A stretch of DNA of 64,000 nucleotides, taken from NCBI RefSeq assembly GCF_019399895.1, contig NC_091864.1, positions 6,612,001-6,676,000 on the forward strand, written 5' to 3'. Shown in pieces: positions 1-13,050 of this stretch. The translations under genes were made by a program, and so were the position numbers. Under the pieces are notes generated by a model, which saw only the letters and a program-made list of their open reading frames with translations, did not search any database and had not been told where the DNA came from. Within the stretch, counting starts at the first letter, position 1. Every line of letters begins with the position of its first letter. Source of the DNA: Cardiocondyla obscurior (Eukaryota > Arthropoda > Insecta > Hymenoptera > Formicidae).

Positions 1-3000
1 TGATCGTCGATCGCGCTCTCGTCTTATTGCGATCTTTATATCGCATCGCGTAGGTTTACGAATGTGCTAAACGAAAAGTTTAGCAACGCGGCTCGATCTC
101 GTTTTGTCTAGCAATCTCACGCTGTGAGACTTGAATCGTTCTTTGCGCTTCGCGCAATGAGCAAGTCCTTCTTTTGTGAATCTAAACCCGCGGTCATAAC
201 CCGTTTCTATGTGACGCCTTGTGGACCTAGTAACGATGTTATCAACACGGGCACAATCATTGATGCAAGAAGAACGCTTACTGCAATCAAATAGATTACG
301 CGTGTTTTATCGCGGTGTAAATTATTCCAGCGTTATGACTCTAGATAGCATACTTTGCTGACTTTGCACGTAACAATGAATCATATCCATATGTAGACGA
401 ACTGATACGAGTTTATAGTTGTCATCTCCGGAGGTCTTGTTTTCACAATTTAATACCGAATTAAAGATTTAATTGATATAGGCCTTTTAGATTCATAATA
501 AAACTTCCATTTCCGAGAAATATAATAATAATAATTTACAAGTTGTGATTTCGTCGTAAAGTATTTAACGGAATAATAATAAAGTTGATAAGGTCTCGGA
601 TTATGGTCTAACGGAACGAGAGTTGATTGCGCCGGGATTTAGGCTACGTTACTCCGATTTTTCATGCAAACGATAGCACGAGCACGTTTAGACGCGTCGC
701 GAGGCACGATTTCTTCGGCCGGTGCATCCGTCAACGTCGCGCCGTCGAGTCGTAGAAATTTAACCCGCCGGAAAAATGGACGGCTTCGTGGCGCGTTTCG
801 TTCACGACCGGGGAAGTTTGACCCACCGTTCTATACGAGCATCACCGGGCAGCATCCATGAAAAACCCTCGATTTGTATTCACGCCGCGACAATGCGACA
901 TCGTGGATGCGGGAAAACGACCGTTTCTTGCAGTTTACCGCCTTTGACTGGGATTGCGCTTTTCGCCGATACAGTAATTTTCATTGTCGCGATATCTATT
1001 CGATAAATCCAACACGCGAGTAGGGATCAAATGTTGCTCGTGGTACATTATGAATATTGGATTTTCACAATCATTGTGCCAAACGAAAAGAATCCAAAAT
1101 CAATATTGGAAATTTGAAATATGCAGACAATGTGCAAAAAGCATGAGCGCGTGCATGTGAACGGATTGAACGGAAATCGAGAAGCTGTCGTTTCAATATT
1201 TCAACAGTTACGATAAAATCGCCCGCAACGATTCTTTTTTTTTTCTTTTTTTTTATAATTTTTATTCCGATGATATCAACGAATAGCTCCTTTTATATTT
1301 GTTGTTAATTGAAAATCGCCCGAGTATTCGTCGTAGTTTTACTTATATTGCGTTTCACATAGGCGCAATCTCCATAGTCGGAATTAAAATTTGTAATGTA
1401 AGAATCCATTTATCAACGCGATTTAATTGACCCATTGTTAATATAATATTTCCCGAAAATGCGGCACCGAATGACGGGATGTACTCCATGAATTGAAAAT
1501 GACGACATTGCTCTCGTTATGTGAGAGCGGTTGAAAAATGATACTCAGTATTTAATTATCAGCGTATCTATTACATCGCGCAAAATATGTCGAATAATTT
1601 CTCGACGCGGTGAGATAATTATATAAAGTAATGAAATCTCGATTCATCATACAACCGCGCGTGGCCACGTAATATAGACATATTCCGCAAAAGTTTTACC
1701 CGCGATAAAGTGATGGCTACTAAATTGTTATAGAATGCACGATTCAACGTTCGGTACGTGCTCAGTTCTCTAGTTGCAGCTTTGCAATGGGTACAATTAA
1801 AAGTTGCTTCGAACGCTCGTAGCGGCAAGAGTTGTGTCGCGTTTCGCAATTTCGTGTCTGAAAACAAGGCGGGCTGTAACATGCAGGCGTGTGTGCACTC
1901 GTCTCTGATCCTCGTGACGTACTCTCACGGCCGCTCTTTCCGGCGGCTTTAATTTCGTTTCAACGAGCAAGGAATGTCGGCTTGAGACCAAAAGAACTGA
2001 CGGGGGAAAAAAGCAGGGAAAAGCGGCGAGGATCGAGAACGCTCTTCGCTCTCGACGGTTTCGTTGCTTGCACCACCGCGACGACGACGGTGACTCTAAA
2101 GGTCGAATTAGATTACCACCCCGACTCGATTAAACCACCGTCGTCCGAGAGTCCGTGCGGGATAATCTCGGACGTTGCATTTCTCAAACGCTTCTAACGG
2201 ACATAGAGACGTCGCGTGATTTTATGCATTAAAATGCACGCTAATGACGGCAAATTTAATAAATGAGAAAGATTAACATCTCGCGGAATGGCGTTCTAAC
2301 ATTAAAACGTATTACGCGACAAAATGAACGGCTAGATTTATTTATTTTCTTCCCGAATAAAATTTTTCCCGAGGTAAGTTCGTAAAGCTATACTCAATTT
2401 AGCGATTTGACTGTTATTCGGTAAATACAATCTTTGCGCGATTTGATATTTAATATATAGTTCGGACCACAGCGGAGTTGCACGCTCGCCTTGCTATCGA
2501 GATAAAATATATCGATGGCTCTTAGATGTGTACCAATTTCTGCAGCTCGTGCCAAAATGCGGTACGTGCCGCATTCTCGACAGAGAGAATCTCATGAAAT
2601 AAGTCTTAGAGCACGCGACTATTGCACCGGCAATTCAGGGGTCCTGCGCGAAAACGTGACGCGATATCAAATCGCCGATAAGTGTTGCGTGCGTGTCGCA
2701 TCGATGGGTCTTGCAATTCGAAAGAAATCCGCAAGTCTCTCACTTGCTTCCGCGCTCCCTCGCTATTTCTCTGCGCTCGCTCGGTTATTTCCCGCATTAT
2801 ATCGCACCGAATTGCGGTACGCGTGATACACCATGCCGCCAGAACAAATCCCGTGAAATAGGTGCTCACCGTTGGCGGGCGCATGCGATGCCCCGTCGTC
2901 CTTTCGTTGCTTTGCGCGATCGTAACCGTTAATTGAATGCGCTAATTCACTCTCTAATCTCCCGTAACCGTATTTACGCATAATGGCACAAAATACACGG

Positions 3001-6000
3001 CTGCGATATTACTCGTGTGGTTTCGCGGTATGTTTGCATGCACATTTGCGAAAGTCGACGAGATATTGGGCTGTGCAAGACGGCACGGCGCAGTTATTTC
3101 GAGGCACCTACGGGAATATTAATTTACGCCGCGAAGCCACTGTGGCAAATGCCTATTAACCGAACGCTAGACACGTAGGGTAATGCTACCTGGCCATTGG
3201 TACGGAAACATTTCGATTAATCCAATTTGCGATAAAGAAGATCCTGCACGCGAAATAACTTTCGGTAGCGAGGGAGAGGTAAGTCGCTCGGGAACTTTTC
3301 TCGCCGTGATAGACGACTTAAGTCGGTAACACATGAAATACCAGTGCCTCGTTCTCCTATCTCGTATATGGATTAAGTGTTTGCCTACTTCGCTTTGGCA
3401 GGAAAACTTTTGCTTTATTTCGAACAAATTGCAAGAGAACTTGTTGAAAAATGTCAGAAATAATGTACTTGTAATTCTTTCTTAAAATAATTCCTTTGTA
3501 CATTCCTTACAAAGTCTATAAAATATTATAACGCTGTTTGTCTATCGATTAGTTATACTGTTGACGGAAAAAAATAAGAAAAAAAAAAAAAAAAAAAAAA
3601 AAAACAGGAAAGAGGGAAACCACCTATACGTCCTGAACTCAAATTGGCGATTAATAGTAAAAGCGATGATAAAACCGAATCGTTTCATCGAAATTGATCC
3701 ATAATGGTTTCGGGTGTGAGAGACGGTGCGTGCGTAACAGAGGTTTCGATTTAAATCGCACGCTAATTGAACACGAACCCGTCGGAATTGCTCGCGTTTC
3801 AGTTTAATGGAAATCGTTCGCTCGCAAGTATTCCCAAGTATTAATTTTTTTTTTCGCGAGTAAACTCGTGGTGCAAGATAAGTTGGATTATTAGCAACCG
3901 TCTTCGTTGCGCTTAGAATGCGATAGTTGGGATGAAAAGGTCGGAAAGGGATGGAGGGAAGTTTCGACGAACGACCTGGACAGACGCGCAAGAAAGGTTG
4001 ATTAATACCCGAGGTATTGTTTTATGGAAATTTCCGGCCGTCACAAGGCGCTTTTTATCTTACGCTCGCCCCTCCCCCGCCTACCATCGTGTAACCCATT
4101 AAGGGTGAGCCTGTCGTATTGTCATGCTAAGACGTTGATTTTCCTTCGGTCCTCATTATCAGTCCTCAGTTCCGGCAGAAGTTGGTGAGAAAGTGAGAGA
4201 TCCTTCTTCGCGAAGAATAGTTACTACATCTCAGGGAATTGAGAATGAATTGGACGTCCGTGAAGATCGTGGAAAAACTCTCAGGCCGCGGTCTGAATAT
4301 TGTGAAGGAAGGTAGAGAGCACGTTTTATACACCAAAGTGCATTCGGTTAAAGCGAGATAAAAGATCTTTTAAAGATGTGTATTATCCATTGTAAAATCA
4401 TTGACAGCGTTAAAGGCGAACTATTCTCGGGATACATCGCTCGTTTCAAAAATTAATAAAAGAGATAATCTTTGACGAATTAAATAGAAGCCAAAATTGA
4501 AAGTTTACTTGCGAGTCGTGGTAACTAACTACGGTACACAAAAGGAATAATGAGATAGGGTGGAATAAAATAGAATGGAATAAAGCGAGCTCGTAGAAAC
4601 AATACCATACAAGTAAGAATGGGCTATTAAAAGATAGTAATCGCGCATTTGCCGGCTCATCTCTCGTTCTTTCTATACTGCTTATATTTCCTTTCGATTA
4701 TCATACAACTAAGATACATCAAACTATCGAACATCTTTCTACTTCCTTGTTACGTTAAAGCGACGGAAAATTGTATAAAAATTTTTTATTATCGCTGCAA
4801 TAGCATTTCGAGATTCGTGAGTAGGTGATAGGACAACAACGAGTCGCGTGAGCAATGAACCGCAGCGCAGTCGTATTGCCGTATCTCATAGTGGATGAAA
4901 GTCCAGGTGGAAAACTGTCGCCGCGATAAATCGTAACGCCGACTCGCCGCGCCGGTGGAAATCCGTGACGCCATTAGGCGCGAGCGATAAACGCGGTTAC
5001 CGATGCGAGTCCGATAAAGCTCGTTTCGGTCATTCATGGCAAGAAAATCCAGCAGCCCCGGTAGACCGAACAAGAAATTATGGCACGGCGACGTCGGACC
5101 CGGCGTGATCGAACGACCGCTATTCCGGATAATCTTGCTGCACTAATGAGATACATGGCCTGATTAATCCCTTGATGTGAATCGAGAGAAATGACCATAA
5201 AATGTCAGAATAATGTTTTAGACAGATATCGAACGGCGTTGACACACTTTGAGTTACCGTATAACGCGTATAAGAATAAGATGTAACGCGAGAATAGTAA
5301 TATATCTCCTGCTAAAAGAAAGCGCGCGATAAGATGATAAGACGACTAGTCAGAGCAGTATGCAGACTAGTCTCGCGAGTGACTACGACGCTCTAAAAAA
5401 AAATGTAAATGTTATCAAGTTTGTCTTTACGCTGAGAAAACAAATGTCGCTCGGAAACTCGAAATTGTCTTGTTTACTAAGAATAAAAAAGATCCATTTG
5501 TCACTAAATAAATCACTTTCGAAATGGAGAGTTTTCTGCCACAAAATCGAGAGTTAGACGGCTTAAAGAAATAAAGTTTTGGAAACTTTATCCGGCGGAA
5601 AATTTCTTAATCTCGCCTAAAATTAAACAAGTTCATCAACTACGTTTGATTATCAAGAATTCTAAAACACCGATATAAACGACGCTGGCAAATGGGGACG
5701 ACACAACACGTGTCTGTACATATTCTCGATAATCTACACATTCGAAAACGTTGATTGAAAGAAAATAACTACGTTCGTATCTATTCGTACGAACTCGAAT
5801 ATCTGGCTATAAAGCGGAGCTAAAGGCATTGCGCAATTGGTATCGCTCGCTTATAATTAAATCGCCGTTACCGCTTAACGAGATTTCGAAAATGCCACGA
5901 AGCTTGAGAGGCGAGCACGCTGAGTTTCTGCGAATGACGTATGGAAACCGTTGGAATTGCCTTCGAGAAGGCACGGGAGGACAGAATCTCGATCGTTAAT

Positions 6001-6240
6001 TTAATAATTTCCGTGATGCGATAAAGGTCGACGGCGGCAATGAAATGGTAATTTAACCAGAAATACGTACCTAGTCGTCTGCCCGGCTGCATCTGTGTGT
6101 ACCCTGAAAGGCAGATACCATAGTACCAGCTGCGGCGACGGCGGTAAGAGTACGTGACCATATCGTTGTGTACGTCGAATCTCACACGAAGCGCGCGCGT
6201 AGATGTGTTGCGGAGCACCGGTCAGAGGACTGAGAGGGAG
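1..6240. other. Non-coding region, no gene recognised
   Basis: I see no exon with supporting splice sites or a recognisable protein in this stretch. Composition alternates between CpG-rich pieces (about 680-1000, 1900-2200, 2500-2950, 4800-5130) and AT-rich pieces. It holds a 26-base A run at 3579-3604 and a short imperfect inverted repeat near 1053-1107. Open frames of up to 149 codons occur here but have no domain, no good start context and low-complexity or basic-rich translations. They are best read as chance. The region is probably intergenic, or the intron of a gene starting outside the window. Confidence 0.6.
3579..3604 (+). repeat. A26 homopolymer
   Basis: This is an uninterrupted run of 26 A. 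I looked upstream for a retroposon body but found no recognisable one, so it is listed as a simple repeat only. Confidence 0.95.
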
Positions 6241-6245
6241 CGCGG

Positions 6246-6370
6246 CCTACTACACCTCCCCGCACTCGGCGGCCGAGGGAGGTGATCAAGACGGGGAAAG
6301 TCACGTACGCTAGACGCCGTTTTCGCAGCAAACGCTAAATCTGCTTTTCAGTGTACAAGTAACACAGAGT
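6246..6370 (+). repeat. Dispersed repeat, copy 1
   Basis: This segment shares a 23-base core with a second locus 49 kb away: bases 6298-6320 and 55451-55473 differ at one position (A versus C). Similarity continues weakly on both sides. Upstream, both copies have a cacctc-type element about 50 bases before the core; downstream, both have an atctg-tttt-a-tgta pattern. The arrangement suggests two diverged members of an interspersed family of unknown class. Neither a coding sequence nor terminal repeats are visible. Edges are approximate. Confidence 0.5.
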
Positions 6371-8011
6371 TAGATACTCGTTTGACTACTCAGCAGGTAA
6401 TAGAGACAGATACCCGTGAGTTTCTCATAGCGGACATTATATTTTCTCACTGGGCGCCACAGAGCATCGACTAACAACACCTCGTAATTTTGCTCGTCGC
6501 ACCGGGCGTTCACACGCTCACGTGTGTCGGTTTCTGCAAGTACGATTGCCGGCGCGAGTAATTTTCATTGCTGTTAAGTCAGCAATATATCATTCTCCAA
6601 AGTTTTATGGTGCCTACCGTGATGACAGATTACCGATTGTCCTAGCGCCTATACTTTCACGCGAAACAATATTACTTTCGTACACTTGACCGAGAAACAG
6701 CTTCTGTGATTGATAGAAATTTATGTAATTTTACTCTTAACCAGAATTGACATTCTAACACTTTACAGATAATATTCACTTTGCTATAGGATTGTGAATT
6801 AAAAACAAAGTTTACTTAGAGATACATTTTGAAATTAATAAATAGATTTTAAATATAATTTAATTTAGAAAAAATAGTTTTAATATTATATGAAAAAAGA
6901 AAAAAAAAATACGTATGGGACGAAGCTACAGTAGTTTAAAATGAATAGGTAGTCGAGTCGAAGCGATGTTACGTTTTAGTTCTATTCAAGTGTGTATTCA
7001 GAACACGTTGTTAGCGTTAACAGTGAGCTCCGTACTCGATTCTTTCTCAAAGCCAATTATATCATTTGCTCGAGTCCGAGAAAACGATAAAAAGATGCTG
7101 TTAGGACTAACACCACCATTTGTGGCTCGGCCTGTTGTACTCGACATACTTAACCGCAGCTTGCAAGAATATTCATTTAAAACATTTATATAAAAGTAAA
7201 AAAATTATGATATCGCGCACATCCGCGATTTCGCAAAATAAAATTTAACATCGGTGAAAAGAACGAGTCAAGCTGAGCTAAGCGAAAGGAGAACACTAAA
7301 TTTTACGATTATTACGTACCCGGACGCGAGATCGTAATGTCATCGAATCAATCTTATATTCTGAACTCTTCCGGCCAAGTATTCCGCGGGCGCGGGCGCC
7401 TAGAACGAAACGGTGGACCATCGATCTCGCGGTCGGAGTTCGCGCGCGGCGTTATAATGGCGCCTCGTCCGTTTTTGCTCGCTGAAAATCTCGACGATGC
7501 ACCGACGATGCGGTCGATTAACTACCGTGAATATATTGTGCGTAACGCCATGGCCTTATGTGTCCGCGTAATTAGCCGGTCTTACCGCGCGACCGACGCT
7601 AATGAAGGATATACAGACGTACGTGCACGTGTGTGTTATGCAAGGCCGCTACTAAGTATCCCGGGATGACTAATCTCCGCTTGTGCCTCGTTGACCGATC
7701 GTTATGGCCCGGGTAACGACACATGGCCTGTGCCTTCTTGTTCCCTAACGAAGAAGAAAACGACGAGCAGAAGGAAATACCGGGGAATATGCCAAACGAA
7801 GACGCATCTTCTTGCACACCCTTGGGAAACGCTTAACCCCGCGCGATCGTATGATACTACTAATCGCGTCCGCATGCCGGTAGAATCGACGAACCTACGA
7901 CGATGATCGACGATCGATCGTCAGCCTTTAATCACCGTCGGTGAATCACGAGTGACGCCGGTCATTGCAAAATCTGTCTAAAGACCGTTTTACTTCCCTA
8001 TCTCGCGAAAG

Positions 8012-8042
<31 letters not shown>

Positions 8043-11000
8043 ATCATCGAGTGAGATAAATCTATCGCGGATGACACTTTGATTATCATTTCATTGATTA
8101 CCTACGAGAACATGCACCGTTGACACGCTTGATAGTTACGGCGAGCCTGACCCCTCCACCGTCATTCATAAAGTGTCGATTGCGATAACGGATTACGTAT
8201 GCGCCTTCCTTCGATATCGAGACGATAAAAGCGTACCGAAGGCACACCGATCGAATTTCGTAATGCCGTCGTAAACAACTAGCAGATATCATTGACGATA
8301 CTTTACCCCACGTGCGCTCTCCTGGATCACAATTGCCAAGTATTTCTTATCATTTGATAGAAGTAATAAAAAAAAAAAAGTAAGTTTCGTTATCACGGCA
8401 CTTTGGCATTTGGATATTGCAAATCGTATTCGAACAAGAGTTACGTGCGACATGAATTTCTCACGGGAGACACAATTATCGTTACCGATAAGGAGCAGGT
8501 TGCCGCGCATTACGCTTCGATGTTGCGCTTATCGGATGAGAAGGAGGGAGGGATTCAGTCGTTGATACGAGAGTGAGAAATGGTCGTCGGGAAGTTCAAG
8601 GATTTCATTAAAGCAAAGGCATCGGCGTATCAACTCTCGGGCACCGTGGAAAACGAAGAGATGAAAGTAATACCGTATAATATCGTGGCAATCGGCCGGG
8701 CTGGAAGTAGCGGTGCGAGGTGGATAACTCGCGAGGATCACCTTGACCAAGACGGAAGAAAGGCAGCGTGCGCGCTAGCTGAATGAGACCCGTAGCTGGA
8801 ATTGTTATAAATCATTGCGGACAGTGGCCGCTAGCTACCGCGTAGCCCGTACGTTACCAACGCACGCATATGGGAAAATAATTTATTATTACGAACGATG
8901 ATGAGAGAGGAGGAGGAGGAGAAGGCCTCGCAACACGCTGCGTTGCCACCCGCGAGAGCCGTAACACGTTTGCAGAAATACGATTTCGCGATGGATTATT
9001 TCTGCGGGTCCAACGACCTTGCCTCGAAGGGAAAATAGGTAACGTTCGTAGAAGTGTGAGGTAACGGTGAAGCGTTTTACGGCGGTGTTAATAATCTGCG
9101 TGCGTTTAAGTGGTAAATATTAGCTTACTTTAGAGCGGATAATCAGGATGCAGTTTGATATGCGATTGCCTCAAAGCTATCCGGATGTGGGAGTGAATTC
9201 AGACGTTACGTTACGCGCTGTAGAACCAGTTGCGCCTGGTGTGCACTCGATTAGTAAACTCAAACGTAGAAATTATTATTAAAATGCTTAAAGTAGCGGT
9301 TTATTATGCGGTCCGTATAGTATTTTACGTGCTATCTGATTGGTGTCGCGAGATATAAAGATAAATCTTAACGGTGCATTCACGACTGGAAATAAATATC
9401 GATAATTTAATGTAACAATCAAAAATGTTCCGCGCAAAGAAAATACTTTTCTGTTAATCAAGACAAGAATGTCTTCTTATTTTTAGATATTATATAAGAA
9501 GCAATCAAATATATTAAACCACAGGCGAATTATCGAGTGAAAATTGTATCGAGATACAATTGAAAAAGAAATATTTCAATAAAAACGAAGGGGCGTATGC
9601 AAAAGATATCATAAAAAATAAATGTAATATTACCTGGAGTTCCTGGAGACGTCGCAGGTCTCCGTATTTGTGGAATTTATGCAAGTTTATATAGATAAAA
9701 TGCGCAATTTCTGTGTCACGTTGATATTAAAATAAGTGGAATACCACTTATGCAATTGTAACGTAAAAGCTCTTACGTGTCGTCGCGTTACAATTTTAAA
9801 TAAGAAACAATAGATAGATTATTAAAAGTTTCTTAATTGCCGTGAATTCTATTATAGCAAATATTAGTATTATATTATACGAATAGATACTGTGTACACG
9901 TTGATGTATTGTGAAACCATTGTTAACAAATTTGAGAGGCAACTAGGATGTACCCTGCTTCATACAACACCCACTACATAAACAGATCGAACATGTCAGC
10001 TAATGCATTATACAGACCCGTATACATTATATAGAATTGCCCAATGTAAATTATTGCTTCATTCTCTGTAATTTCTGTAAACAGCAGTATTCTATAATAT
10101 TTTAGAAACATTGCACGAGAAAATAATGTTTAGTTTTAATTTAAATTAACATAAAAAAAAGAAAAGTAATAATAACAGCTAACTATTATTAAATTAGAAA
10201 AATTGAACGATAATAATCTCATTCTATTAAATCGCGAAGAAAATATTTTCTGCTAATTTTGTATATTAATTATTAAGCACGTCAGATTATTTTGCTCCTC
10301 TCATCTTGCGAGTATAAGTTCGATAACAACGTACGCATATTGCATCATCAAATTGATATTTCACATCGCTACGTGGATATAATGATCGGTACAGTAATCC
10401 GTTTAATCTTTCGAATGCGGAACTGCAATACGGTCCTCGACTACGAGAGTTTGAAACTAGGTAGCGCGCGGTTAAAGCGTTAATTATCGGCAAAATGTCG
10501 ACAGTGATTTCCGATAAACCTTGCCTTCTTTAAACGTTACGCGGCATTCGTCGATAACGATCGCGAGAAAGATAGCAGTTTCCCTGGCACTGCAACCGTT
10601 ACCGTTTATCCTAAGGGCACGAATCCTAGAAAAGCTTTCAAAAGAGGTCCTCGACGAGAGCCTCAAGCGTCATAGGCGTTAAGGGTTCGATTCCCTTAGA
10701 AGAACCAGTCAACCGGCGCTTAAGTAAGGTACTGGCGGAGCGAGTGAGCGGTTTGGTAAATCGAGCGTAGTTTGGAACTTATGTTCTGCACGATCGAGAA
10801 AGTAGTTGTCGTTGCGGTTGTCGTTAAGATTTACGCCCGATGATCCAACAGTTCTCGTCGCGGATATCGATCGTCACGGGTCGAGTTAATTACCACCGAT
10901 CCCGCCTCTGCTCTTTCGTTACTTATCGGCGAAATCCGTTCCGGCGCGTCCACAAGCATCGTTAATTAGCTCTTCATTGCGACGGGAAGTAACGCGACCG

Positions 11001-12399
11001 CGAGGGACACAATAGCCGTTTTGATACGTACACCGGACGGATAAGAAATATTATGTTACGTCACGGCGGATAAAACTGAAGGCAGCGGATCGTACGGGGG
11101 ATCGCGTCAAACTACATTTCTCGGCGATTTATCTTCAATCAACGTTTTCCTTCATCGCCGCAAACTGCCGGGTGCAGTAAACCCGGCGCAACCGCGTCTA
11201 CAACTGCGAAGGTGATGAGCGCGGAAAGCAACGGTAATGACAATCAGAGAGCGGTAGTTCTATTATGCGTGCGTAACCGCCGATTCACCGGTAAGCTCGC
11301 AGGTGTCCCACGACCTTGCGCGAACGCGTCTATCCACGGCACATTTACGTTCCTCGTTCCCGTTCCGCGAGACGTACGTGCTATTTAATAGCGACAAAAG
11401 ATACGGATTCTCCCGGCGAACGTTTCACCACTTTGCGGTACGCCGCTCGGTACCGAAGGACGAGTATGTACGCGCCTAAGATTGATTTTATTCCCCGATC
11501 TCGGTGTCACCCGCGGGACTCGACAAACTCCCCAGATAGAAAACTCAATGGTGCCATTTCCGCGATGCGCGCTTCGCTTCCCTTCGAGCCCGGCTTCTCT
11601 AACGGATAAGCTCGCCATTTGAATGAAGGATTCGATAACGCGAGAAAGAGGTACGCGCTAACACAAATGTGCGTGTAGCGTGAGGAAAACCTCGCAGATA
11701 GATTGCGCCCAAAGGATGGATATGCGCACACGATTCAAATACTGAATTGAAACTAATGTTGTCGAGCGAGCCAGCTCACGTTTCTCGAGAGAGAAAAAAA
11801 ATAGAAACAAGAATGGGAGAAAAAGAGAAAAAATAAAAAAGATATGAAGAGCTACCACCCCCGGCGCGTTAGCCTCTATGTAAATAAACTGCTTCACGCA
11901 ACGAGTGAGCGCGATATACAGACTGCAGCTCGCGGATCGTAATGCCGCTCCCAGCCTCGTGACAAGATCTTTTATCGCGATTGAACGCACGAGTCGCAAC
12001 ACGCCACCTTCCCTGCGCCGTTGCGATAAGAACCACCGAGAGAGAACAGAACCAGAAAAGGCACGGCACGTCGTGGAAACCATGCGCTACACGGTGATAG
12101 AGGCCTAGAGGCGACGTGGGGGCTCGGGGTGGAAAGGAGAACGGAGAAGGCAGCACGTTGGGCCATCATCAATCTCTCGGCGACACATCGCTGAAACTCT
12201 TGCACATTCGAGCGAGAGCGAGTTGCGCCGCGGAATGGAGCGAGATATTCGCATAATGCGACCAAAGTTTAATTACCTCACGTTACCACGTTATCGTAGG
12301 GCTCGGCCGTTTCTCCGAAATCGTCTTGCCTGCGACGTACCTCGCCGACGGATTCATCAGCAGCTATCCTAGCGAGAGCGGAGACGCTCGGAGATAAAC
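6371..12399. other. Non-coding region with AT-rich blocks
   Basis: No gene is recognisable. Two strongly AT-rich blocks (about 6760-6960 and 9360-10280) flank CpG-rich sequence. A (GA)14 tract lies at 8012-8039. A tRNA T-arm-like motif at 10681-10697 was examined and not accepted, because no matching 5' acceptor strand or D arm precedes it. Open frames at 7337-7669, 8580-8786, 11316-11609 and 11658-12083 show no domain or splice context. Confidence 0.6.
8012..8039 (+). repeat. (GA)14 microsatellite
   Basis: This is a perfect GA dinucleotide tract of 28 bases. In insects such tracts can bind GAGA-type factors, but nothing here shows that it is used that way. Confidence 0.95.
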
Positions 12400-13050
12400 G
12401 GAAAGATAGCCACGGGAGAAAAGAGAGTGGGAGATAGAGATGTGTCGTCCTTAAGTCGCTCGTCCGCCAAGTTCCATAGCCGTGGGCTCTTTCCTGCGAT
12501 TTGCTTTTCTCTTGTTTCATCTTTCCATTGCTTCCCGAGCGTTTACGCTCGTAGCTACGCGAAACAGCGCGAAGCAACGCGCCGTGGCAGCTCTCTCACC
12601 CGTTTCACCGTTCTTTGCCCGTTCTTCGCTTTCTCGTGTTCTATCTAATTTTCTATCCAGCTCCGTTCTATTCTGTTTGCGCGTTTTCGTCTCGCTTTTA
12701 GCGACGGCGACGACGACGGCGGCGGCGGCGGCGGCGGCGCGGACGCGGCGACGGCGACGGCGATGACGACAGTGTTAGTGTGCACGGCGGTTACGGCTGG
12801 TAGTGGGTACCCACTTAAAGCTGCACAGAGCGCAGCCACGCATAAACCAGTTTCCTGGTTATCCGACTCCTCGCATTTTCCTAGTCGACGCATAGCGCGT
12901 CGAACCTGCACCGAACGTACCATTAACGGAGGCTACCCCGGCTCGATTCCGCGGGATCGACGATCAGCGGCAAGAGCCGACTGCAAACCGGTGCCGATGC
13001 CAAGTACCGCGCCTAAAGGCCTCCTGTATCGCTTTTAAAGCGACGTCGTC
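12400..13050. other. GC/CpG-rich block with GCG triplet tract; promoter or 5'UTR-like
   Basis: Composition changes sharply to CpG-rich sequence, with an imperfect GAC/GCG triplet tract at about 12700-12770. Several frames on both strands are open (for example 12482-12766 and 12763-13038), but they translate to poly-Ala, poly-Arg or Thr-Ala low-complexity sequence, which is what a triplet repeat produces in any frame. The block resembles the GC-rich 5' untranslated or promoter regions seen at insect genes. It could be an upstream start for the PAN-domain gene 5 kb away. That is inference; no start site motif decides it. Confidence 0.25.
12700..12770 (+). repeat. Imperfect (GCG/GAC)n triplet tract
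   Basis: A run of GAC, GGC and GCG triplets with a pure GCG core around 12718-12738. It explains the poly-Ala and poly-Arg open frames overlapping it. Confidence 0.85.

Noticed and set aside
1053..1107. Imperfect inverted repeat (aatattg-atttt arms)
   Set aside because: Arms of only 12-13 AT-rich bases with a gap; expected by chance in AT-rich sequence.
10681..10707. tRNA-like T arm (aaggg-ttcgatt-ccctt) with an exact B-box match and a following CCA
   Set aside because: No complementary 5' acceptor strand, A box or D arm is found in the preceding 60-100 bases, and nuclear tRNA genes do not encode CCA. It may be a decayed fragment or chance.
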